DNA from: Geodermatophilus sabuli
Lineage (GTDB): Bacteria; Actinomycetota; Actinomycetes; Mycobacteriales; Geodermatophilaceae
Direction of reading: 5' to 3'
DNA: 52,660 nucleotides
NCBI RefSeq assembly: GCF_010686765.1
Contig: NZ_JAAGWF010000026.1
Location: 1 to 52,660 of the forward strand
Shown: piece by piece, positions 44,060-51,356 of the stretch
How positions within the stretch are numbered: the stretch's first letter is position 1
Layout of the letters: every line of letters starts with the position of its first letter
Notes under the pieces: generated by a model
What the model was told of the DNA's origin: nothing
Seen by the model: the letters and a program-made list of their open reading frames with translations, nothing else
Database searches by the model: none
Translations under genes and position numbers: made by a program

Positions 44060-45430
44060 GTGGCGTTGGCCGACGACTTCAGCCGGCCGTCCCCGACGGC
44101 GCCGGCCTACGACCGGCAGCCGCCCCAGGACGTCGCTGCGGAGCAGTCGGTGCTCGGCGGCATGCTCCTGAGCAAGGACGCGATCGCCGACGTCGTCGAG
44201 GTCCTGCACGGGCCCGACTTCTACCGCCCCGCGCACCAGGTGATCTTCGACTGCGTCCTCGACCTCTACGGCCGCGGTGAGCCGGCCGACGCGATCACCG
44301 TCGCAGCGGAGCTCAACCGCACCGACCAGCTGTCCAAGATGGGCGGCGCGGTCTACCTGCACACGCTCATCCAGTCGACGCCGACGGCGGCCAACGCCGG
44401 GTACTACGCCGCGATCGTGGCCGAGCAGGCGGTGCTCCGCCGGCTGGTCGAGGCCGGCACCCGCGTGGTCCAGCTGGGCTACGGCGCCGCGGGCGGCAAG
44501 GGCGACGTCGACGACATCGTCGACCGTGCCCAGCAGGAGATCTACGACGTCACCGAGAAGCGGATGAGCGAGGACTACTCGCGGCTCGAGGACATCCTCC
44601 AGCCGACGATGGACGAGCTGGACGCCATCGCCTCCCGGGGCGGCACCGCCCGTGGCGTGCCCACGGGCATCCGCGACCTCGACGAGCTCACCAACGGTCT
44701 GCAGGCCGGTCAGATGGTCGTCATCGCGGCCCGGCCCGGCGTGGGCAAGAGCACCCTCGGCCTGGACATCGCGCGATCGGCGTCGGTGAAGAACCACCTG
44801 CCCGCCGCGATCTTCTCCCTGGAGATGAGCAAGCACGAGATCACCATGCGTCTGCTGTCGGCGGAGGCGAAGGTGCCGTTGCACCACATGCGCGCCGGCT
44901 CGCTGTCGGACGAGGACTGGTCGAAGCTGGCCCGCCGGATGGGCGAGATCGCCGATGCCCCGCTCTACATCGACGACTCCCCCAACATGACCATGATGGA
45001 GATCCGGGCCAAGGCGCGGCGGCTCAAGCAGCGCAACGACCTCAAGCTCATCGTCATCGACTACCTCCAGCTGATGACGTCGGGCAAGAAGGTCGAGAGC
45101 CGCCAGCAGGAGGTCTCGGAGTTCTCCCGTGCGCTCAAGCTGCTGGCCAAGGAGCTCGAGCTCCCGGTGATCGCGATGTCGCAGCTCAACCGTGGCTCGG
45201 AGCAGCGTCAGGACAAGAAGCCGATGCTGTCCGACCTCCGCGAGTCCGGCTCGATCGAGCAGGACGCCGACATGGTGATGATGATCCACCGCGAGGACAT
45301 GTACGAGAAGGAGAGTCCGCGGGCCGGCGAGGCCGACATCATGCTGGTCAAGCACCGCAACGGCCCCACCGCGAACGTCACGGTCGCCTTCCAGGGCCAC
45401 TACAGCCGCTTCGTGGACATGGCCAACTGA
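44060..45430 (+). CDS. dnaB: Replicative DNA helicase DnaB
   Basis: The 456-residue hexameric helicase has the N-terminal DnaB domain (PPQDVAAEQSVLGGMLLSKD, YRPAHQVIFDCVLDLYGRGE). The RecA-like ATPase has Walker A ARPGVGKST near residue 225, FSLEMSKHEITMRLLSAEA, Walker B LIVIDYLQLM and the C-terminal MSQLNRGSEQRQDKKP and HRNGPTANV. No intein interrupts it, unlike many actinobacterial dnaB genes. GTG 44060 has GGAGGA seven bases upstream; an earlier in-frame GTG at 44042 would place that ribosome site inside the gene. The upstream region carries DnaA boxes, a LexA-type box and a strong hairpin. Confidence 0.97.
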   Translation: MALADDFSRPSPTAPAYDRQPPQDVAAEQSVLGGMLLSKDAIADVVEVLHGPDFYRPAHQVIFDCVLDLYGRGEPADAITVAAELNRTDQLSKMGGAVYLHTLIQSTPTAANAGYYAAIVAEQAVLRRLVEAGTRVVQLGYGAAGGKGDVDDIVDRAQQEIYDVTEKRMSEDYSRLEDILQPTMDELDAIASRGGTARGVPTGIRDLDELTNGLQAGQMVVIAARPGVGKSTLGLDIARSASVKNHLPAAIFSLEMSKHEITMRLLSAEAKVPLHHMRAGSLSDEDWSKLARRMGEIADAPLYIDDSPNMTMMEIRAKARRLKQRNDLKLIVIDYLQLMTSGKKVESRQQEVSEFSRALKLLAKELELPVIAMSQLNRGSEQRQDKKPMLSDLRESGSIEQDADMVMMIHREDMYEKESPRAGEADIMLVKHRNGPTANVTVAFQGHYSRFVDMAN

Positions 45431-45465
45431 CGCCACGCGGACCGGGTGCGCTCCGGCCGCAGTGC

Positions 45466-46239
45466 TCAGCGGGAACGCGGTTCGCGCACCCAGGGAGTGG
45501 TCTCGGCGACCGGGTGGAAGCCCATGCGCTGCAGGATCGGCCGGCTCGCCGGCAGGGCGTCCACCTGGAGCCAGCGGAAGCCCCGGTCCCGGGCCAGGAC
45601 GGCGCGGTGACCCACCAGGGCGCGGAAGACACCACGCCCCCGCCACGCGGGCAGCGTGCCGCCGCCCCAGAGACTCGCGAAGCCGGTCCCCTCGTGGAAC
45701 TCCACGCGGCCCGCTGACACGGGCACGTCGCCGGCCCACGCCACGACCGCCTCGATCGGCCGGGGGTGCAGCTGCAGGGCCGCGCGTACCGCCGTCCCGC
45801 TGCCCGCGTGGACCGTGCCGAAGGCGCCCCGGTGGACGTCGGTCATCGCCTCGACGCCGGCGTCGTCCTCGACCGTCGTCAGGCGCACGCCCCCGGGAGT
45901 GGGGACCGGCAGCTGGAGGTCAGCGAGGTCGGCCACCATCACCGTCTCCGCCGGTTCCGGGCGCAGACCGGCGGCCCGCAGGCGGTCCGGCAGGTCGGCG
46001 GGCCGATCGTGGGAGTACAGCTTCCACTCCAGCGGGCCTTCCGACCGGGCCACCTCCGCCGCGATGACCCGGTCGGCGTCCGCCTCGCTCAGGTCGCTCC
46101 AGACCACCGTCGTCCAGGCGCTCTGCGTGCCGACCAGGCGGGTCAGCCGCTCCCCCACCTCCGCGCGCTCGCCGACACCGGCCACCGGGCGCCGGCGCAT
46201 CTGCTCGTCGAAGGCAGCGAGCACGTCGGGCAGCTGCAC
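45466..46239 (-). CDS. GNAT family N-acetyltransferase
   Basis: The 257-residue protein has a GNAT domain in the C-terminal half, with VSAGRVEFHEGTGFASLWGG, the acetyl-CoA loop PAWRGRGVFRALVGHRAVLA, and the end GFRWLQVDALPASRPILQRM GF. The N-terminal half is a variable GNAT-like or lid region. The substrate is unknown. GTG 46239 (VQLPDVLAAFDEQMRRRP) is my choice; the later ATG before RRRPVAG is possible. It converges on dnaB with 35 bases between stops and lies downstream of the desaturase on the same strand. Confidence 0.82.
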   Translation of the reverse strand: MQLPDVLAAFDEQMRRRPVAGVGERAEVGERLTRLVGTQSAWTTVVWSDLSEADADRVIAAEVARSEGPLEWKLYSHDRPADLPDRLRAAGLRPEPAETVMVADLADLQLPVPTPGGVRLTTVEDDAGVEAMTDVHRGAFGTVHAGSGTAVRAALQLHPRPIEAVVAWAGDVPVSAGRVEFHEGTGFASLWGGGTLPAWRGRGVFRALVGHRAVLARDRGFRWLQVDALPASRPILQRMGFHPVAETTPWVREPRSR

Positions 46240-46268
46240 CGGGGCACCGTCGGGCGGGGGATGGTGCG

Positions 46269-47468
46269 TCAGGCGGCCGCGGCCTGGCGCTGCAGCGCGC
46301 GGCGGACCTTCGGCCCGCCGGTGGTCATCTTGTAGAGCTTCACCAGCTGGCGCGGCAGGTTCCTGACCGTCGTCTGCTCCAGCCACCCGTTGGGGAGCGA
46401 CAGCCGGAAGATCTTGTGCCAGGCCGAGGCGACCTGCTGGGGCAGCGGTGCCGCGTGGTAGTTCAGCCCGTAGGTGTCGAAGAGGGCCCGGATCTTCGGG
46501 GCGATCTCGGCGTACCGGTTGCTCGGCAGGTCCGGGAACAGGTGGTGCTCGATCTGGTGCGACAGGTTGCCGGTCATGAGGTGCATGGCCTTGGACCCGG
46601 AGATGTTGGCCGAGCCGAGCATCTGCCGCAGGTACCACTCGCCGCGGGTCTCGCCGTCGATGGAGCGCTTCTCGAAGGTCTCGACGCCCTCGGGGAAGTG
46701 ACCGCAGAGGATCACCGAGTTCGACCACAGGTTGCGCACCACGTTGGCGGTGAAGTTCGCCGTCAGGGTCGCGGCGGCGTTCGGGCCGGACAGCAGCGGG
46801 TGGACGACGTAGTCCTTGAGCACCTGCTTGCCGATCTTGCGCAGCACCGCCTTGCCGCGCGCCCGGAACTCCGGGTCGCCGGTCTGCTTCTTGGCGATGA
46901 CCGCGCCCAGCTCCAGGTCATAGGCGGCGATGCCGTACTCGAAGAAGCACGCGTTGATGAAGCTCCACAGCGGCTGGCCCAGGTGGAAGGGCTGCCACGG
47001 CTGGTCCTCGTCGACCCGCATGATGCCGTAGCCCAGGTCGTTGTCCTTGCCGATCACGTTCGTGTACGTGTGGTGCAACTCGTTGTGCGAGTGCTTCCAC
47101 TGCTCGGCGGGGCTGGCCATGTCCCACTCCCACGTCGTGGAGTGGATCTTCGGGTCACGCATCCAGTCCCACTGGCCGTGCAGGATGTTGTGCCCGATCT
47201 CCATGTTCTCGAGGATCTTGGCGACCGAGAGCCCGACCGTGCCGAGGATCCACGCCGGCGGGAACCCGGAGGCGAGCAGGACGGCGCGGCTGCCCAGCTC
47301 GATCTTGCGGTGGACGTCGATGACCTTCCGGATGTAGGCGGCGTCGGCCTCGCCCCGGGTGTCGATGACCTCCTGGCGGATCTCGTCCAGCTGCTTGCCG
47401 AGCAGCTCGACGTCGCCGGCGGTGAGGTGGGCGATCGGGTTGTCGGACTTCTTCTGCAGCACGGTCAC
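46269..47468 (-). CDS. Membrane fatty-acid (acyl-CoA) desaturase
   Basis: The 399-residue integral membrane di-iron desaturase has three histidine clusters, GHNILHGQWDW, HSHNELHHTYTNV and HQIEHHLFPDLPSNRY. They hold the two irons that insert a cis double bond, probably at Delta9. The overall layout resembles mycobacterial DesA3. The GTG at 47468 has GAGGAG upstream. The electron donor is very likely the oxidoreductase encoded 37 bases upstream on the same strand, as for the DesA3-Rv3230c pair. Together they would adjust membrane fluidity. Confidence 0.92.
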   Translation of the reverse strand: MTVLQKKSDNPIAHLTAGDVELLGKQLDEIRQEVIDTRGEADAAYIRKVIDVHRKIELGSRAVLLASGFPPAWILGTVGLSVAKILENMEIGHNILHGQWDWMRDPKIHSTTWEWDMASPAEQWKHSHNELHHTYTNVIGKDNDLGYGIMRVDEDQPWQPFHLGQPLWSFINACFFEYGIAAYDLELGAVIAKKQTGDPEFRARGKAVLRKIGKQVLKDYVVHPLLSGPNAAATLTANFTANVVRNLWSNSVILCGHFPEGVETFEKRSIDGETRGEWYLRQMLGSANISGSKAMHLMTGNLSHQIEHHLFPDLPSNRYAEIAPKIRALFDTYGLNYHAAPLPQQVASAWHKIFRLSLPNGWLEQTTVRNLPRQLVKLYKMTTGGPKVRRALQRQAAAA

Positions 47469-47505
47469 GTGGTGGGCTCCTCGGCGGGGTCGCGGGTCAG
47501 CGGGG

Positions 47506-48606
47506 TCAGTGGTCGATGTCGCAGGCGCCGGCGGCGGCGCTCACGCAGGTCTGGATGAGGACGCCGTCCCCGGGGGCGGCGGTGGTGACCTCGCCGTTGC
47601 GCAGGTCGCGGACCGCGCCCTCGCGCAGCGGCAGGACGCACCCGAAGCAGATGCCCATGCGGCACCCGCTGGGCATCAGCACGCCGGCCTCCTCGGCGGC
47701 GTCGAGGATCGGCGTCGCGCCGTCGGCCTCGAGCGTCGTCCCGGTGCGGCTGAAGGAGACGGTCCCGCCCTCGCCGGCCACGACGACCGTGGGCCGGAAG
47801 CGCTCGGTGACCAGCCGGTCGGCCAGGCCCGCCGACGTCCAGTACTCCTCCAGCGCCTCCAGCATGCCCACCGGGCCGCAGGCCCAGGCCGCGCGCTCGG
47901 TGAGGTCGGGCACGAGCGCCGCCAGCGCCGCCGGGTCGAGCTGACCGGCGGTGTCGGTGTGCTGCTCGACCAGCCGGATCCGGCCCGCGGCGGCGAGGTC
48001 GCGCAGCTCCGCGCCGAACACGACGTCGTCCGCCGTGGGTGCGGAGTGCACGAGGACGACGTCGGAGAGCTCGGGGTGGTTGCGCAGGATGCCCATGACC
48101 GGGGTGATGCCCGAGCCCGCGGTGACGAACAGCGCCTTGGCCGGGGCCGGCGTCGGGAGCACGAACTCCCCGGCCGCCTGGTCCAGGTGCACCAGGGTGC
48201 CCGGCGCCGTGCGGTGCACCAGCTGGTTGCTGACCTTCCCGCCGGGCATCGCCTTGACGGTGATGCTGATGCAGCCGTCGGTGCGCGTCCGGTCGGAGGT
48301 CAGCGAGTAGGCCCGCCACTGGCGGACGCCGTCGACGTCGACGCCGACGCGGATCCACTGGCCGGGCACGTGCGGCCGCCAGTCAGCGCCGGGCCGGATC
48401 ACGAGGGTGGCGGCGTCCCGGGTCTCGGGGTGCACGGCCTCGACCCGCCCGCGCAGGTCGGTGCCCGCCCGCAGCGGGTTGACCATGTCGAGGTAGTCGG
48501 CGGGCAGCAGTGGCGTGGTGACGAGTTCGGCCAGGCGCAGCGCCCGGTCCCGCAGTGCGGTGAGCGGCTGCCGGGCCGGGGAAGGGCGCGGGACGGTCGC
48601 GGTCAT
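47506..48606 (-). CDS. Ferredoxin-NADPH reductase with C-terminal [2Fe-2S] domain (desaturase partner)
   Basis: The 366-residue protein has an FAD-binding domain (RPHVPGQWIRVGVDVDGVRQ, WRAYSLTSD), an NAD(P)-binding domain (KALFVTAGSGITPVMGILRN, WACGPVGMLEALEEYW) and a plant-type ferredoxin domain. The ferredoxin domain has ligands in PSGCRMGICFGCVLPL and the last Cys in QTCVSAAAG. It should pass electrons from NADPH to the desaturase encoded downstream, as shown for the Rv3230c-DesA3 pair. The ATG at 48606 was chosen because the family N-terminal helix begins soon after it; no ribosome site is seen. It is divergent from a PucR-type regulator. Confidence 0.92.
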   Translation of the reverse strand: MTATVPRPSPARQPLTALRDRALRLAELVTTPLLPADYLDMVNPLRAGTDLRGRVEAVHPETRDAATLVIRPGADWRPHVPGQWIRVGVDVDGVRQWRAYSLTSDRTRTDGCISITVKAMPGGKVSNQLVHRTAPGTLVHLDQAAGEFVLPTPAPAKALFVTAGSGITPVMGILRNHPELSDVVLVHSAPTADDVVFGAELRDLAAAGRIRLVEQHTDTAGQLDPAALAALVPDLTERAAWACGPVGMLEALEEYWTSAGLADRLVTERFRPTVVVAGEGGTVSFSRTGTTLEADGATPILDAAEEAGVLMPSGCRMGICFGCVLPLREGAVRDLRNGEVTTAAPGDGVLIQTCVSAAAGACDIDH

Positions 48607-48649
48607 GACTTGATGGTTCCCAGCCTCGCGCGTAACTACCTGCACTCTC

Positions 48650-48661
48650 GACGTGAACGTC
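48650..48661. promoter_or_regulatory. Short palindrome in the reductase/regulator gap
   Basis: GACGT-GA-ACGTC is a 12-bp inverted repeat centrally placed in the 93-bp gap between the divergent genes, a possible operator for the PucR-type regulator. Confidence 0.4.
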
Positions 48662-48699
48662 AGCCCGGATACTGTTCCCACCGAACAAAGGGGACGCCG

Positions 48700-49887
48700 A
48701 TGACGCCGGAGCAGAACACCTTCACGCCGGAGGTCGCGGCCGCCATGCACGCCGAGCTCCCAGCGGTGGCCGAGCGCACCGTGGCCGCGATCGTCGTCGA
48801 GGTGCCCAGCTACACGGAGGCGTTCCGGGGCGACATGGGCCGGGCCATCGAGAACGCCGTCCGGCTGGCGCTGGGGGGCTTCCTCGAGCTCGCGACCGCC
48901 ACCGGTGGCGCCGATGCCAGCCGGCCGATCGCCCCCGCCCTCGAGGGCGCCTACGCCCTGGGGCGGGGCGAGGCGCGGGCCGGGCGGCCGATGGACGCGC
49001 TGCTGGGGGCCTACCGCGTGGGCGCGCGGGTGGCGTGGCGGCACATGAGCGCGACGGCGGTGGGGGCCGGCATGGCCGTGGAGTCGCTGGCGCGGTTCGC
49101 CGAGCTGGTGTTCGCCTACATCGACCAGCTGTCGGCTGCCAGCGTCGCCGGCCACAGCGAGCAGCTGGCCACCAGCGGACTGGTGCGCCGCCGGCACCTG
49201 GAGCGCCTGGCCGGGCTCGTGCTCACCGGGGGGCCCGCCTACGACCTGGTCGCCGCGGCCGAGCGCGCCGACTGGACGCCGCCGCGCACCCTCACCGCCG
49301 TCCTGCTGCCCGAGCCCTGGGCACGAGGGGCCCTGGCCGTGCTCGACGCGCGCACCCTGCAGGCGGGAGAGGACCTGCCGGGAGCCGAGCCGTCGACCGA
49401 GCGCTCCGTGCTGCTCGTGCCCGACGCCGAGGGCTTCGGCCGGGCGGCACTGCTGCGGGCGCTCAGCGGGCGGTCGGCCGTGGTCGGCCCGCCCCGGCCC
49501 TGGCAGGAGGCCCGGTCGTCCTACTCGCGGGCGCTGCGGGCGGTCCAGTTGGGACTCGCACCCGAGGGCGACGCGGCCGTCGACACCGAGGTCCGGCTGG
49601 CCGACCTCGTGCTCCGGGCGGACGGCGAGGCGCTGGCCGATCTGCGGTCCCAGGTGCTGGCCCCACTCGACGGCCTCGGGCCCGGGCCGCGGGAGAAGCT
49701 GGTGGAGACGCTGCGCTCCTGGCTGCTGCACCACGGCCGGCGGGAGAAGGTGGCCAGCGAGCTGTTCGTGCACCCGCAGACGGTGCGGTACCGCATGGGG
49801 CAGCTGCGGGAGCTGTTCGGCAACCGGCTTGACGATCCGCAGTGCGTGCTGGAGCTCACGCTGGCACTGGGCGCCCGCGAGCCCTGA
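48700..49887 (+). CDS. PucR/CdaR-type helix-turn-helix regulator
   Basis: The 395-residue protein has an N-terminal helical region (RsbRD-like N-terminal fold, with YALGRGEARAGRPMDALLGA and YRVGARVAWRHMS) and a central GGDEF-like degenerate region. The C-terminal PucR helix-turn-helix reads KLVETLRSWLLHHGRREKVA, SELFVHPQTVRYRMGQLREL and FGNRLDDP. The ATG at 48700 follows AAGGGG. It is divergent from the desaturase/reductase pair, so it is the natural candidate to control it; the signal it senses is not known. Confidence 0.87.
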   Translation: MTPEQNTFTPEVAAAMHAELPAVAERTVAAIVVEVPSYTEAFRGDMGRAIENAVRLALGGFLELATATGGADASRPIAPALEGAYALGRGEARAGRPMDALLGAYRVGARVAWRHMSATAVGAGMAVESLARFAELVFAYIDQLSAASVAGHSEQLATSGLVRRRHLERLAGLVLTGGPAYDLVAAAERADWTPPRTLTAVLLPEPWARGALAVLDARTLQAGEDLPGAEPSTERSVLLVPDAEGFGRAALLRALSGRSAVVGPPRPWQEARSSYSRALRAVQLGLAPEGDAAVDTEVRLADLVLRADGEALADLRSQVLAPLDGLGPGPREKLVETLRSWLLHHGRREKVASELFVHPQTVRYRMGQLRELFGNRLDDPQCVLELTLALGAREP

Positions 49888-49906
49888 TCCGGCCGCGGAG
49901 GATGCC

Positions 49907-49912
49907 TACGAT
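49907..49912 (+). promoter_or_regulatory. -10 box for the leaderless CoA-transferase transcript
   Basis: TACGAT is six bases before the GTG at 49919, with CTGATC 17 bases further upstream as a weak -35. No ribosome site is present. Confidence 0.5.
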
Positions 49913-49918
49913 CCGGCC

Positions 49919-51313
49919 GTGACCGGCACCGGCCTGCTCGCCGAGGTGTGGGGGCTGCTCGGGCTGGGAGCGGTCCCCACGGTGCGGGTGCGCGGGACGA
50001 CCGGTCTGGACGGCGTCCTCCCGGTTCCGGACCTGGCCGTGGGCGCCGTGGCGGCTCAACTGGCCGCGGCGCGGCTGCTGGCCGGGACGGGTCTGCTTGC
50101 CGGGACGCGTCGCCCCGGTGAGACGCGCTCCCCCGCCGGGCGGCGGGCACGGGCCGACGCGGATCCGGTCGAGGTGGACGCCGCGCACGTCGGGCTGTCC
50201 TTCCGCAGCGAGCGGTACGCACGGGTGGGCGGCCGGCCCACGGGGGTGGGGTTCCATCCGCTGTCCCGGTTCTGGCCGACCGCTGACGGCTGGCTGCGGC
50301 TGCACGCCAACTACCCGCACCACCGTGCGGCGGCGGTTCGGGTGCTCGGGGAGGACGTCGGCCCTTCGGCGGCCCGGTGGGCGGCGGTCGAGCTGGAGTC
50401 GGCGGTCGTGGCGGCGGGGGGAGCCGCGGCCGCCGTGCGCCCCGCCTCGAACTGGACCGCCTCAGCGCCCGGGCGGGCCGTCGCCGACCGGCCGCTGGTG
50501 GACCTCCGCCGGGTCGCCGACGGGCCGCCAGGACGGGCCGTACCGTCCGGGCTGCGGGTCCTCGACGGCCGGCGGGTCCTCGACCTGACCCGCGTCATCG
50601 CCGGGCCCGTCGCGACCCGCACCCTCGCCTCGCACGGGGCCGACGTGCTCCGCGTGGACGGTCCCCGGCTCGCCGAAGACCCCGCGCAGCTGGTCGACAC
50701 CGGGCCGGGCAAGCAGCACGTCGTGCTCGACCTGGCCTCCCCGGCCGACCGCCGGACGGTCGAGGAGCTGCTGGCTGCCGCCGACGTCGTCGTGTCCGGG
50801 TACCGGCCCGGGGCGCTCGCCCGGTTCGGGCTCGACGCAGCGGCGCTCGGCGAGCGGCATCCGCAGCTGGTGGTCGTCCAGATCTCCGCGTGGGGCTCGG
50901 TCGGGCCGTGGGGGGATCGGCGGGGGTTCGACTCGCTGGTACAGGCCGCGACCGGGATCGCGGTCTGTTGTGGCTCGGTGTCGGAGCCGGGGGCGCTGCC
51001 GGCCCAGGCGCTCGACCATGCGACCGGCCACCTCGCCGCGGCCGCCGTCCTGGGTGCGCTGGCGCGGCAGCGGGTGGAGGGCGGTGGGTGGCATGCCGAC
51101 CTCTCCCTCGCCCGGACGGCGCACTGGCTGCTGAACGCACCCCGTCCGGCGGCCCTCGCTGCGGCCGGACCGATCGATCCGGCGCCCTACCTCCTGTCCC
51201 TGCCCTCGGCGGACGGGGACGTGACGGTCGTGGCGCCGCCGGGCTCGCCGCCGTGGACGACCGCGGCGAGGTTCCTCGGCAGCCCACGACCGGACTGGCG
51301 TCCGCGGACGTGA
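49919..51313 (+). CDS. CaiB/BaiF-type CoA transferase with rearranged halves
   Basis: Family III CoA transferases move CoA between carboxylic acids. In this 464-residue protein the C-terminal part (about 205 on) has the classic N-terminal features LRVLDGRRVLDLTRVIAGPV, LASHGADVLRVDGPR and GKQHVVLDLASPADR. It also has the GFDSLVQAATG and LDHATGHLAAAAVLGAL region that carries the catalytic Asp. The N-terminal part looks like the C-terminal small domain of the family (FWPTADGWLRLHANYPHHRA). The order is thus swapped or derived from a duplicated copy. GTG 49919 is six bases after a -10-like TACGAT. The substrate is unknown. Confidence 0.83.
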   Translation: MTGTGLLAEVWGLLGLGAVPTVRVRGTTGLDGVLPVPDLAVGAVAAQLAAARLLAGTGLLAGTRRPGETRSPAGRRARADADPVEVDAAHVGLSFRSERYARVGGRPTGVGFHPLSRFWPTADGWLRLHANYPHHRAAAVRVLGEDVGPSAARWAAVELESAVVAAGGAAAAVRPASNWTASAPGRAVADRPLVDLRRVADGPPGRAVPSGLRVLDGRRVLDLTRVIAGPVATRTLASHGADVLRVDGPRLAEDPAQLVDTGPGKQHVVLDLASPADRRTVEELLAAADVVVSGYRPGALARFGLDAAALGERHPQLVVVQISAWGSVGPWGDRRGFDSLVQAATGIAVCCGSVSEPGALPAQALDHATGHLAAAAVLGALARQRVEGGGWHADLSLARTAHWLLNAPRPAALAAAGPIDPAPYLLSLPSADGDVTVVAPPGSPPWTTAARFLGSPRPDWRPRT

Positions 51314-51317
51314 CCCC

Positions 51318-51343
51318 GACCGCCCCGACGAGCGGGGGCGGTC
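51318..51343. terminator. Bidirectional hairpin between CoA-transferase and HNH genes
   Basis: GACCGCCCC (51318-51326) pairs with GGGGCGGTC (51335-51343) with an eight-base loop, in the 43-bp gap between convergent genes. Confidence 0.75.
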
Positions 51344-51356
51344 GCCGAGCTGGCGT

